Shown here: piece after piece, positions 6,274 to 13,625 of the stretch
How positions within the stretch are numbered: position 1 is the stretch's first letter
Layout: every line of letters starts with the position of its first letter
NCBI GenBank assembly: GCA_030433055.1
Contig: JAUILJ010000108.1
Coordinates: forward strand, 1-13,625
Source of the DNA: Polyangia bacterium
GTDB lineage: Bacteria; Myxococcota_A; Polyangia; Polyangiales; Polyangiaceae
DNA length: 13,625 nucleotides
Direction of reading: 5' to 3'
The notes under the pieces: generated by a model
What the model was told of the DNA's origin: nothing
What the model saw: only the letters and a program-made list of their open reading frames with translations
Database searches by the model: none
Made by a program: the position numbers and the translations under genes

Positions 6274-6951
6274 ATGTTGCGCGAGCTCGCGGAGGGGTTG
6301 TGGGAACTCGAAGGAGACGACATCCAGTTCATTGGATTTCCGTATCAGCTGCGCATGACCGTGGTGCGACTGAGTGATCGCTCACTGTGGCTGCACTCCC
6401 CGGTGCAGCTCACCCAGCAACGCCTCGACGCCGTCCTGGCGCTTGGGCCGATTCACTACCTCGTATCGCCCAACAAGCTGCACCACCTGTTCTTGGCGGA
6501 CTGGAGCAAGGCTGTCCCCACGGCAAAGCTGTACGGGCCTCGAGATCTGATCGAGAAGCGCGGCGATTTGCCCTTCGCGGCGCCCCTCGACGACACTCCA
6601 TTGGATGCCTGGAGGGCGACCCTCGACCAGGTCCTGGTCAAGGGCAGCTTCTTCATGCAGGAGGCGGTGTTCCTCCATCGCTCGAGCGGTACCGTGATCC
6701 TCGGGGATCTGATCGAGAATCACGATCCAGATCATTTCAACCGTCTACAGCGCTGGGTTGCAAAGGCCAATCACATGCTGGGAGAGACGCCGATCAACTA
6801 TCGGCTGTCCTTCACCGACCGCAAGGTCGCCCGAGAGTGCTTCCAGCGCATCCTCGGGTGGCCCGTTGAACGCGTGATCCCGATGCACGGCAAGATCATC
6901 GAAGACGACGCCGCAGCTCGGCTGCACGAGGTGCTGAGTTGGGCGCTCTGA
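6274..6951 (+). CDS. DUF4336 domain protein (metallo-beta-lactamase-like fold)
   Basis: 225 residues, full length for DUF4336. The opening LRELAEGLWELEGD, then FPYQLRMTVVRL (22-33) and LWLHSPV (38-44), is the typical start. SPNKLHHLFLADW at 65-77, LGDLIEN at 143-149 and PMHGK at 203-207 sit where the metal-binding motifs of metallo-beta-lactamase folds lie, so His70/His71, Asp76, Asp145 and His205 are candidate metal ligands. The canonical HxHxDH motif is absent, as is usual for the family. The biochemical role of DUF4336 is not established; a hydrolase is a reasonable expectation. No signal peptide, so cytoplasmic. It stands alone between a poorly coding region and a convergent VOC gene, and I see no strong ribosome-binding site before ATG. 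Confidence 0.9.
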   Translation: MLRELAEGLWELEGDDIQFIGFPYQLRMTVVRLSDRSLWLHSPVQLTQQRLDAVLALGPIHYLVSPNKLHHLFLADWSKAVPTAKLYGPRDLIEKRGDLPFAAPLDDTPLDAWRATLDQVLVKGSFFMQEAVFLHRSSGTVILGDLIENHDPDHFNRLQRWVAKANHMLGETPINYRLSFTDRKVARECFQRILGWPVERVIPMHGKIIEDDAAARLHEVLSWAL

Positions 6952-7005
6952 ACGCCAGCAGATGGGGGGGGGAGACGCACCGCTCTTCGCCGCGAACCGC
7001 TCGCC

Positions 7006-7410
7006 TCAGCCGCTCGAGCAGGGGCCCAGCAAGTCCCAGCGATTGCCACACACATCGAGAAAGACAGCGACGCGACCGTAGTCCTCGTCGCGGGGCTCTG
7101 TAGCGAACTGCACGCCGCGATCGAGCATGCGTTGGTAGGTCGCTTCGAAGTCGTCCACGCGCAGGAAGAAGCCGACTCGGCCAGCGAACTGCTGACCAAC
7201 GTGGGCTTGCTGGTTCACACCGTCCGCCTTCGCCAGCAGGATGGCGGTAGAGCCGCCGCGGGGGCGCACCACCACCCAGCGTTTGGGTCGACCGTCATTG
7301 GTCAACGATGGCGAGTCTTCGACCAGCTCGAAATCGAGCGCCTCCACGAAGAAGCGAATGGCCTCGTCATAGTCGTGGACGACAAGCGCTACGAGCTCGA
7401 GGGAGGCCAT
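7006..7410 (-). CDS. Glyoxalase/bleomycin-resistance (VOC) family protein
   Basis: 134 residues, one VOC module of two beta-alpha-beta-beta-beta units. Unit one: LELVALVVHDYDEAIRFFVEA (4-24) followed by RWVVVRP and AILLAKAD. Unit two: VGFFLRVDDFEATYQRMLDRG, then YGRVAVFLDVCGNRWDLLGP at 110-129. VOC proteins bind a divalent metal or small ligand and include dioxygenases, isomerases, resistance proteins and many of unknown function. The first-strand His that is often a metal ligand appears to be Leu6 here, while the C-terminal acidic position is Asp in RWDL. A ligand-binding or altered-metal role is therefore possible. It lies 137 bases downstream of kup on the same strand and converges on the DUF4336 gene. 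No clear ribosome-binding site. Confidence 0.88.
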   Translation of the reverse strand: MASLELVALVVHDYDEAIRFFVEALDFELVEDSPSLTNDGRPKRWVVVRPRGGSTAILLAKADGVNQQAHVGQQFAGRVGFFLRVDDFEATYQRMLDRGVQFATEPRDEDYGRVAVFLDVCGNRWDLLGPCSSG

Positions 7411-7503
7411 GCGGAGACGCTACGCCCTGGCGCCCGAAAAATCCAGACGCAGGCAACCATGAATCCCTGAGGATATAGCCCGGGCTCGCTCAATGTGCGG
7501 GGC

Positions 7504-7541
7504 GTGGCCAGGGAGCGAACTTTTCAGCGAACAATGGCCAC
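7504..7541 (-). terminator. Possible hairpin after kup
   Basis: GTGGCCA (7504-7510) pairs with TGGCCAC (7535-7541), 7 bp around a 24-base loop, starting 7 bases past the kup stop on the minus strand. The large loop and missing T-tract make this a weak candidate; kup and the VOC gene may still share a transcript. Confidence 0.25.
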
Positions 7542-7547
7542 AGGACA

Positions 7548-9446
7548 CTAGAGCCGCAGCTGTACGCCCAGCTCCATCACTCGATCCGGTGGCACGTTGA
7601 AGAACGCCGTCGCCCGCAGCGCGTTGCGTGACATGAAGGCGAACAAGCGCTTGCGCCACTTGGCCATGCCCTTGCGATGCTCAGCGAGGAGTGTCTCGCG
7701 ACCCAAGAAGAAGGTCGTGTATTGGAGCGGCGGTGTGGGCGTGTCTTCGCGCGCGATGAGCGCGACGATGTCGGGTTCCTCGATGAAGCCGTAGTGAGCC
7801 ACCACCCGGGTGAAGCCGTTCCCGAGGTCTGCCACCTCCACCCGTTCGTCGTCGCTGACCCGCGCGTCCTCGTGAACCCGCACGGTGAGCAGCAAGACCT
7901 GCTCGTGCACCACGCGATTGTGCTCCAGGTTGAACATCAGCGGCGGAGGTGTGCCTTCGGGTGAGCTGGTGAGGTACACCGCTGTGCCCGGCACGCGGGT
8001 CGGCAGCTCGACTCGCATGATCTCGAAGAAGTCGTCCAGCGGGATGATCTGCTCCTGCATCTGTTCGCCCAGCATGCGCCGGCCGGTCTTCCAGGTGGAC
8101 ATGCCGATGAAGATCAGCGCAGCGACCAACAGCGGAAACCAACCGCCCTGGGCCACCTTCACCAGGTTCGAGCCGAAGAACGCGACGTCCAGCGTCAGGA
8201 ACACGAGCGTCAGCGAACCCGCCGCGAGGCGGCTCCAACCAAAGCGATGTCGTGCCACCAGGTAAGCGAGCAATGTGGTGATGACCATCGTCGTCGTAAC
8301 CGCGATGCCATACGCCGCCGCGAGCTTGGATGAGCTGCCGAAGCCCAGCACCAGGCCGATTGTGGCCAGCATCAGCACCCAGTTGATGCTGGGTACGTAG
8401 ATCTGGCCGATCTCCTTGGCTGAGGTGTGCAGGATGCGTACGCGTGGCCAGAAGCCCAGCATCGAGGCCTGACGCGTGAGCGAGAAGGCGCCGCTGATCA
8501 CGGCTTGGCTGGCGATCACCGTCGCGCAGGTCGCCAGCCCCACCAGGGGATACAGGGCCCAGCTCGGGGCCATCGCATAGAACACGTCGTGGGCCAGCTC
8601 CGGCTTGCGCAACAGCAGCGCGCCCTGGCCAAAGTAGTTCAGCAGCAGGGCGGGCAAGACGACGCTGAACCAGACCAGGCGGATGGGGCGCGCACCGAAG
8701 TGCCCCATGTCGGCGTAGAGCGCCTCACCCCCAGTTACCACGAGGAAAACAGCGCCCAGGGTGAGGAAGCCATGGCCCGACTCGTGGAACAGGAACTTCA
8801 CGGCGTAGCCTGGATACAGCGCAAACAGCACGCGCGGGTTGGTGATCAGCTCGCTCACCCCCAGGACCGCCAGCACCAGAAACCAGATCAGCGTCACCGG
8901 TCCAAAGATCGCACCAACGCCCGCCGTTCCGCGCCGCTGCATGGCGAACAGGCCAATCAAGATGCCGATCGTGATGGGGATGACCAGCGGCTGCATGCCA
9001 GGCGAAGAGCCGAGCCCTTCCACCGCGCTGAGCACGGAGATCGCCGGCGTGATCATGCCGTCTCCGTAGAGCAGCGCGGCGCCGAACAGGCCGAGCATCA
9101 GCACGCTGGCGCGGGTGTAGCGCTTGAGCTTGCCTGTCGAGGTAGCGAGCGCCATCAACGCCAGGATCCCGCCCTCGCCTCGGTTGTCGGCGCGCATCAC
9201 GTAGCCCAGGTACTTGATGCTGATGACGAGCGTCAGGGACCAGAAGATCAGGGACAGCACGCCCAAGACGTTGTCCGCCGTGGGGGCGACGGCATGTTCC
9301 CCGTGGAAACATTCGCGGAGCGCGTACAGCGGGCTCGTGCCGATATCACCGTACACTACGCCCAGCGCTGCGAGGGCGAGAGGCCACAAACGGCTCTGCG
9401 GATGCGCGGGCGCGGGCGCCTCGATGGAGGCTGATTCAGTCGACAT
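7548..9446 (-). CDS. kup: Kup-type low-affinity potassium transporter
   Basis: Inner-membrane K+ uptake protein of the KUP/HAK/KT family, thought to work as a K+/H+ symporter. At 632 residues it has normal length. The family motif GVVYGDIGTSPLYALRE is at about 29-45 and YGDGMITPAISVLSAVEG at about 126-143. Twelve hydrophobic segments follow through about residue 445, with a C-terminal soluble domain of ~180 residues (from about MRVELPTRVPGTAVYLTS) typical of bacterial Kup. An ideal AAGGAG ribosome-binding site sits 5 bases before ATG. The gene has a 450-base upstream spacer and appears to be first in its unit, possibly followed by the VOC gene. No truncation or missing motif. Assignment is secure; regulation is not visible. 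Confidence 0.97.
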   Translation of the reverse strand: MSTESASIEAPAPAHPQSRLWPLALAALGVVYGDIGTSPLYALRECFHGEHAVAPTADNVLGVLSLIFWSLTLVISIKYLGYVMRADNRGEGGILALMALATSTGKLKRYTRASVLMLGLFGAALLYGDGMITPAISVLSAVEGLGSSPGMQPLVIPITIGILIGLFAMQRRGTAGVGAIFGPVTLIWFLVLAVLGVSELITNPRVLFALYPGYAVKFLFHESGHGFLTLGAVFLVVTGGEALYADMGHFGARPIRLVWFSVVLPALLLNYFGQGALLLRKPELAHDVFYAMAPSWALYPLVGLATCATVIASQAVISGAFSLTRQASMLGFWPRVRILHTSAKEIGQIYVPSINWVLMLATIGLVLGFGSSSKLAAAYGIAVTTTMVITTLLAYLVARHRFGWSRLAAGSLTLVFLTLDVAFFGSNLVKVAQGGWFPLLVAALIFIGMSTWKTGRRMLGEQMQEQIIPLDDFFEIMRVELPTRVPGTAVYLTSSPEGTPPPLMFNLEHNRVVHEQVLLLTVRVHEDARVSDDERVEVADLGNGFTRVVAHYGFIEEPDIVALIAREDTPTPPLQYTTFFLGRETLLAEHRKGMAKWRKRLFAFMSRNALRATAFFNVPPDRVMELGVQLRL

Positions 9447-9451
9447 GTCCT

Positions 9452-9457
9452 CTCCTT
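9452..9457 (-). promoter_or_regulatory. Strong ribosome-binding site of kup
   Basis: AAGGAG on the minus strand with 5-base spacing to the ATG at 9446, followed by a second AGG-type run. It fixes the kup start and is the best Shine-Dalgarno sequence in the window. Confidence 0.85.
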
Positions 9458-9896
9458 CCTACCGAGGTCGAGCGCTGCGTGAGCAGTGCCCCCGGGGTGT
9501 CGGAATAGGAGCGAGGTGCCCCTGGCTCTGACGAGCCTTCTCCCCAAGCCAGTACTCACCCTGCGATGAGCTGCTGGCACCCGGACCCGGCTCCTCGCGG
9601 TTACTGGCGGCCCCGGCAGTGAATGCAAAGCGTGGGCCGTCGTACCGGTCGGATTCGGCGTTGTGGTGTTGTTGTTTCGCGCCTTCGCGGGCGCGACTGA
9701 TGTTCAGTTGTTTCCGCCGTGAGACGGCAGGTCGTTTTGCTACCGCCGCATGCAGTGCTCGTCAAGCGGGCGAGCAGAAGTGCCCATGCCGAGGCCGAGA
9801 GCCACGTTTACACTGCTCACGTCGCGAGGGTCTCGAGCGTTGCTCCGCCTCCAGCCAGGGCCGGACGCAGGCGTCGATTGATTCCGGGCGGATTGA
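9458..9896. other. Intergenic spacer between vgrG and kup
   Basis: About 440 bases with no credible gene on either strand. It should contain the kup promoter. Two short dyads are present: CGCGCC/GGCGCG (9678-9683 with 9690-9695) and TGCTCG/CGAGCA (9756-9761 with 9771-9776). Either might end the vgrG transcript, but neither has a T-tract. No open frame here gives a VgrG-like beta-helix, T6SS effector or immunity protein. Confidence 0.5.
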
Positions 9897-11411
9897 TCAG
9901 CCGGCGCCGTCATCCAGCTCGATCTGCACCCCGTTGAGCGACTGGATGACATTGCGACGGATGTTCGCGCGCTCCCCGCGTACGGGGCTTGGAGTCAGCG
10001 GGTTAGGCAAGCAGCCTGCGATGAACGGCCGATCGGGATCGCCATTCATGAAGCCAACGGCGACCTCGGTGCCCGGCTTCAGCGGGAAGTGCATGCCGTA
10101 GTTGGCACCGGCGTGCACCTGGAGCATGCGCATCGGGCGGGCGGCGCGCGACTCACCCGCGTCCTTGCCATCGCAGTCGAAGAAGACCTGGTAGCGCCCG
10201 TCAGTGTCGATGTTCGGTACGTTGGGGTCGTCGCCCTGGACGGTGCCGGTGAGGTAGCCCGCGATGCGCGGTGTGGGGGTGACGCGCTCGGGGCGGTAGG
10301 TGACCTCGGCCGGTTGCGCTTCGAAGCTGGATGAGTATCCCTCGCCGAGGCGGTGCTCGACGCGGCGCACGAGCAGGCGCACGTCGTTGCCGTCGGGATC
10401 TGGACTCAGCGTGAACGTGGCGCCCGAGCGCAGCAGCGCCCCATGGGTCGTACCCTCATGGCGCACCCGCCTCGCGAGCAGCAGTTCGGCGCCGACCTTC
10501 GCGAGCAACTCGGCCTCCTCGGGCAGCTTCAGGTGCAGACCATGCTCGATGACTCGACCTTCGCCACCCTCGAACACGGTCTGCTCGGCGCTCAAGCCAA
10601 TCTGGGGCACTCGGTAGTTGTAGTCGTGGGCGGTGTAGCTCGCTGGCACGCGTCGCGTGCGACAGGCGTGACTCGAGATGAACTCTCCCTCGGCCCCTGC
10701 AAGGCGAAACGGTAGCTCGGTGACGTGGGCGGCGTCCGCGTTCGGGTTCTCCGGGAGGTTGCTGTCAGCGTCGGCGTCCGCGGTGCCTGCTTGGGGCGCC
10801 TGCCACACGGCCACGTCGAGCAGCGCCGAGTTGTGGTCGCTGAAGATGATGCGGTCGCGGCTGCCGTGTTCGAGCGTCCAGGCGATCCCCCAGTGCTCGC
10901 ACTGGCGCCTCAGGAAGTCGTAGTCGCTCTCGTGATACTGCAGGACGAACTCCCTAGTGGGGTAGTCCTCGCTGAGCCTGAACTCGTAGTCCGTCGTGTT
11001 CTGCAGGCCGGCGCGCTCGAGCAGCGCCGCGATGATCTCTCGAGCCGTGCCGAAGTGTACTTCCGTGCGGTAGTGTAGTGTGGTGCTCCATACGCGAGGT
11101 ACGAAGCGCCCGACCAGCGTGCGGTGGGGTAGGTCATCCCCGTCTTTGATTGGAGCTACCCGGGTGCTGAGCTCCGCCAGGGTGCCGTGCATCACACGGA
11201 CCACCTCATCTTTGACCTTGAACACGAGAGCGGATCGCGTGCTCGACTTCACACAGCCATCCAGATCGAGATCGCCTTCCGGGCGGTCGAACTCCAGCTC
11301 GAGGTCGAAGTACTCGTTCATCGCCTCGTGGCCACTCAGGCGCAGCAGGGTGACGGTGTTGGGGAGCTCCGGACAGACGAGCTCGATGGTGGTCGTGGAG
11401 TGTTGCATCAT
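9897..11411 (-). CDS. vgrG: VgrG/TssI tip protein lacking the beta-helical spike
   Basis: Forms the trimeric tip of the type VI secretion needle, related to phage gp27-gp5. Residues 1-375 are the gp27-like base: LLRLSGHEAMNEYFDLELEF at the start, the RTEVHFGTAREIIAALLERAG segment and the YHESDYDFLRRQCEHWG motif. Residues ~388-475 are the gp5 OB-fold, with the diagnostic GDPDRPFIAGCLPN near its end. The frame then runs ~30 residues to VQIELDDGAG and stops. In ordinary VgrGs of 600 residues or more, ELDDxxG opens the beta-helical spike, so this 504-residue protein lacks it. No continuation is visible in the other frames downstream. ATG overlaps the stop of the DUF2169 gene (ATGA, 11408-11411). 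The core looks intact, with normal codon use, so a recently truncated gene or a naturally short form are both possible. Confidence 0.92.
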   Translation of the reverse strand: MMQHSTTTIELVCPELPNTVTLLRLSGHEAMNEYFDLELEFDRPEGDLDLDGCVKSSTRSALVFKVKDEVVRVMHGTLAELSTRVAPIKDGDDLPHRTLVGRFVPRVWSTTLHYRTEVHFGTAREIIAALLERAGLQNTTDYEFRLSEDYPTREFVLQYHESDYDFLRRQCEHWGIAWTLEHGSRDRIIFSDHNSALLDVAVWQAPQAGTADADADSNLPENPNADAAHVTELPFRLAGAEGEFISSHACRTRRVPASYTAHDYNYRVPQIGLSAEQTVFEGGEGRVIEHGLHLKLPEEAELLAKVGAELLLARRVRHEGTTHGALLRSGATFTLSPDPDGNDVRLLVRRVEHRLGEGYSSSFEAQPAEVTYRPERVTPTPRIAGYLTGTVQGDDPNVPNIDTDGRYQVFFDCDGKDAGESRAARPMRMLQVHAGANYGMHFPLKPGTEVAVGFMNGDPDRPFIAGCLPNPLTPSPVRGERANIRRNVIQSLNGVQIELDDGAG

Positions 11412-13414
11412 GGTTGACGCTCCTTGGCGGTGAACAGCGGGTGGCTGAGGAGTGAGCCGGCGGTCGTGGCCTGGTCGAGGAGCACGCCTTCGAGCTCGGC
11501 GTCCAGCGTCTCGGCCTCGAACAAGCTCGAGGCGCGCAGGTCGGCGCGCCGCAGATCAGCGCGCTCGAAGCTGCTCTGCATGAAGTCGGCTCCGCGCAGG
11601 TCGGCGTCACAAAGCGTGGCGTGACGGAAGCTCGCGGTGCGAGCCCTGGCTCGCCGTAGCCGAGCGCCTCCGAGCGCGGCGTGGGCGAAGGACGCGTCGT
11701 CCAGCCTGGCTTGGTCGAAGCAGGCTCCGTGGAGCGTGGCCTCTTGAAAGCTGGCGCCCTCGGCCTGGATCTGGCACAAGGAGGCGCGGCTCAGGTCGCA
11801 CTCGTCGGCGCGCAGGCCTGGAGCCTTCGCGGCGTCGAAGCTGGAGTCGGGGGCGACCAGTGAGTAGGCGACGGTAGCTTCGAGTGTTGCCTCGCGGAAG
11901 TTTGCCTTGGCTGCGCTGGCCTGGCTCAGGTCAGCGCCGCTCAGGTTGCAGAAGCTGAGGTCGCAGTCGTCCAGAATGCTCTTCGAGAGGTCAGCGCCGC
12001 TCAGCTCAGCTCGCTGGAAGTTTGCTCCCGAGCATACGGCGCGGCTCAGGTCAGCGTCCCGCAGCTGTGCGTCGCCGAGCTGCGCGCCCCGCAGCTCACT
12101 GCGAGCCAGGTTAGCCTCGGCGAGGTCAGCGCCGGTGAGGTCGGCGCCCACCAGGCGTGCTTGATTGAGCACGCTGGCGATCAGCTGCGCTCCTCGCAGG
12201 TTGCAGCGGCTGAGATCCGCGCCCGTGAGCAGCGCGCCGTTCAGGTTCTTGCCCTCCAGGTCCAGCCCGCTCAGGTCGCAGGCCGTCAAGTCGGCGTCCT
12301 CCAAGCTCGCACCGCTGGCGATCAGGTGCTCCACTTCCGCGCGGTTCAGCGTCGGGAGCTCCGGGGGTTCCGGGCGGGCCGATGTCGGGGCAACGGCGAT
12401 CTGCTCTCTCAGGGCCTGCTTGAAGGCTGCGCGTCGACCTTGCTCCTCGCTGGACACCAGGCCGAGCCTGCGAGGTAGGCCAGCTGTGGCTGCCGCACGT
12501 TCCCCGGTGTCGAGCTCCCGCTCCTCCAGGGCCTGTGCAAATCGTTCGCGTGCTGACCTGAGCGACATCGGTGCGGCCAAGCGATCGACGCAGGCATAGA
12601 AGCACGCGATCTCGGGAGCCAGGTCATTGCTCGTCGGTAGGTGTCCCCGCCACACGAGTTGCAGCTCGTTCGTCTCGAGATCGATGTGACAGGTATCCAG
12701 CGTGAGCTCGAGCTCGCTGAAGCGAAGCGCCTCACTCCGGCTGTACTGGACGAACGCGCGCAGAGTGACACCCGGGAGACGCGTCTCGAAGCTTGGGTGT
12801 ACTGGGTGCAGCGCCGTGAGCCGGAGCTGCTCGTCCCCGCGCAGGCGCTCCATGCGCTGCGCCGGCGGCGCGCAGTTGAAGAAGCTGTAATCAAAATCCT
12901 CGGGGAAATGAGGCCAGCGTCGCAGCACCCAGGCATCGTCGTAGCTGCCGAGCAGGGCGCTGCGCGCTGATTTGAACGGGTGTAGAGGCCCTGGCTCCGC
13001 TCCCGCTGGAACCGAGCACCTGAGCGAGCCGAGCTCTAGCTGGGCGTCCTGAGCCTGCGCGGCTCCTGCTCCGACGAGGGTCACGTCGACGTGAGGCTTG
13101 TAGGGTGCGAAGTCACCGCCGTAGAGCAGCTCGCCATCTGGATCATCGTCGGCGAACACCTCGCCCAGGAGCAGGTCAGCTTCGGCATTTGGCACCGCGC
13201 CTCGATCGGTAGCAGGGTCGAAACTCAGGCTGAGCTTCAACACCAGCACCTGGCAGTCCACCAGGCCCACGCGGTCGGCGGCGGACGCCTCGCGCTTCGG
13301 CTGAGCGTCGCGCATCGCCGCCAGGGGCAGCTTTGCGTGGAAGGCCATTCCGGAGAGCCCGGGCGCGGTGACCAACGGGACGCGCTCCGGCGGGCGTTTT
13401 GGCAGGTTCAGCAT
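11408..13414 (-). CDS. DUF2169 domain fused to pentapeptide repeats, T6SS accessory
   Basis: 668 residues in two parts. Residues ~15-295 match DUF2169: VLVLKLSLSFDP, YGGDFAPYKPHVDVTLVG near 98-115 and WPHFPEDFDYSFFNCAPPAQR near 166-186. Residues ~300-355 are a charged linker. Residues ~365-650 are a long run of pentapeptide repeats of A(D/N)LXX type, such as GADLSRCNLRGAQL, which should form a right-handed four-sided helix. DUF2169 proteins are encoded beside vgrG and PAAR genes and, in Agrobacterium, one is needed to load an effector on its VgrG. An adaptor or chaperone role is therefore likely. No signal peptide. A moderate AAGGA lies 13-17 bases before ATG. The stop overlaps the vgrG start, so both proteins are probably made in coupled amounts; the PAAR-like gene ends 27 bases upstream. 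Confidence 0.92.
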   Translation of the reverse strand: MLNLPKRPPERVPLVTAPGLSGMAFHAKLPLAAMRDAQPKREASAADRVGLVDCQVLVLKLSLSFDPATDRGAVPNAEADLLLGEVFADDDPDGELLYGGDFAPYKPHVDVTLVGAGAAQAQDAQLELGSLRCSVPAGAEPGPLHPFKSARSALLGSYDDAWVLRRWPHFPEDFDYSFFNCAPPAQRMERLRGDEQLRLTALHPVHPSFETRLPGVTLRAFVQYSRSEALRFSELELTLDTCHIDLETNELQLVWRGHLPTSNDLAPEIACFYACVDRLAAPMSLRSARERFAQALEERELDTGERAAATAGLPRRLGLVSSEEQGRRAAFKQALREQIAVAPTSARPEPPELPTLNRAEVEHLIASGASLEDADLTACDLSGLDLEGKNLNGALLTGADLSRCNLRGAQLIASVLNQARLVGADLTGADLAEANLARSELRGAQLGDAQLRDADLSRAVCSGANFQRAELSGADLSKSILDDCDLSFCNLSGADLSQASAAKANFREATLEATVAYSLVAPDSSFDAAKAPGLRADECDLSRASLCQIQAEGASFQEATLHGACFDQARLDDASFAHAALGGARLRRARARTASFRHATLCDADLRGADFMQSSFERADLRRADLRASSLFEAETLDAELEGVLLDQATTAGSLLSHPLFTAKERQP

Positions 13415-13441
13415 GTTCTAATATAAATCCTTGTGGAAATG
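13415..13441 (-). promoter_or_regulatory. AT-rich spacer with ribosome-binding site
   Basis: 27 bases of about 30% GC between the PAAR-like stop and the DUF2169 start. Read on the minus strand it has AAGGA followed by an ATTTATATTAG run before ATG. The AT-rich, probably unstructured leader may favour ribosome loading. Confidence 0.4.
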
Positions 13442-13625
13442 CTATGGGCCGACGAGGACCACGCTCTGACTGGGAGCAACCTGCATGCCAGCGGGGGCGT
13501 TGGAAGCAGCGCCGTTGTGCCCGGTCGTACAGCCCATGTAGGCGGCGCCCTTGCCTTCGACCATCACCTTACTTACCGTTTTACCTTCCACTTCAATATT
13601 TCCGTCATCATCGACCTCTACCCCG
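13442..13625 (-). CDS. PAAR-like (DUF4150-type) protein, C-terminal part only
   Basis: The last ~60 codons of a gene entering from the right edge, ending at TAG 13442-13444. The sequence reads GVEVDDDGNIEVEGKTVSKV, later TTGHNGAASNAPAGMQVAPS, and ends in VVLVGP. The HNG...APxGMQVAPSQ ending resembles DUF4150 PAAR-like tips, which cap VgrG trimers and sharpen the T6SS spike. Its place just before the DUF2169 and vgrG genes supports this. Base use is odd: 13561-13620 is only about 42% GC with codons such as AAT ATT GAA and AAA, unlike the neighbours, which may mean transfer or a different codon history. Only the tail is visible, so any N-terminal fusion or toxin domain cannot be judged. Family call is moderate. 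Confidence 0.6.
   Translation of the reverse strand, partial: GVEVDDDGNIEVEGKTVSKVMVEGKGAAYMGCTTGHNGAASNAPAGMQVAPSQSVVLVGP

Noticed and set aside
6964..6972. Run of nine G between convergent genes
   Set aside because: A homopolymer in GC-rich spacer DNA; no structure or motif around it suggests a phase-variable or regulatory role.
8427..9434. 335-codon open frame on plus, opposite kup
   Set aside because: It mirrors the coding bias of kup, is Gln/His/Arg-rich without any domain, and kup is certain by motif and length.
9449..9615. Possible riboswitch in the kup leader (short GTCAG and CACCTCG strings recalled the ydaO-type c-di-AMP element)
   Set aside because: The diagnostic core strings and pairing elements of ydaO RNAs are not there; a covariance-model search would be needed to claim anything.
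9740..9952. A frameshifted continuation of VgrG in another minus-strand frame
   Set aside because: The 70-residue translation lacks the Gly/Asn/Thr strand repeats of a gp5-like beta-helix and ends soon after.

Overview
This 13.6 kb window is GC-rich (roughly two thirds G+C) chromosomal DNA from a Gram-negative bacterium. The FtsE-FtsX-EnvC set, a type VI secretion (T6SS) tip cluster built around a DUF2169 protein, a DUF4336 protein and long Pro/Gln-rich sequence fit a myxobacterium-like (Myxococcota) genome. That placement is inference from gene content; no rRNA or tRNA gene is present to settle it.

Layout, left to right. Positions 1-1903 hold two minus-strand genes joined by an ATGA stop/start overlap: a methionyl-tRNA-formyltransferase-like enzyme, then a protein with an Ala-rich helical N-terminus and a long QYQQ-type Pro/Gln-rich tract that runs off the left edge. 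The first ~180 bases are clearly richer in GC and also read well on the plus strand, so the end of that protein is doubtful. A 107-base divergent spacer separates these genes from the plus-strand operon ftsE-ftsX-envC (2011-4748). In bacteria where it has been studied, this ABC-type complex drives peptidoglycan amidase activation at the division site. The EnvC-like protein here has lost every zinc ligand of its LytM domain, as expected for an activator rather than an enzyme. A small STAS/SpoIIAA-like protein follows (4838-5233), then a hairpin shared with a convergent 60-residue two-helix membrane protein.

Positions 5454-6273 are poorly coding and hold at best one small putative secreted protein plus a perfect 9-bp hairpin. 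After it come a DUF4336 (metallo-beta-lactamase-like) protein on plus, and a glyoxalase/VOC-fold protein and a Kup potassium transporter on minus. A 450-base spacer with no credible gene (9447-9896) separates kup from the last block.

Positions 9897-13625 are a minus-strand T6SS tip cluster, transcribed right to left: the C-terminal end of a PAAR-like (DUF4150-type) protein, a DUF2169-pentapeptide-repeat fusion, and a VgrG that stops just after its OB-fold and lacks the beta-helical spike. The last two genes overlap by ATGA. In characterised systems DUF2169 proteins act as adaptors between VgrG/PAAR and an effector, so the three genes probably assemble one tip. No effector is visible in the window. 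I did not find a clearly new system; the most unusual items are the spike-less VgrG with its pentapeptide-fused adaptor, the formyltransferase with Gly in place of the catalytic Asn, and the compositional break at the left edge.
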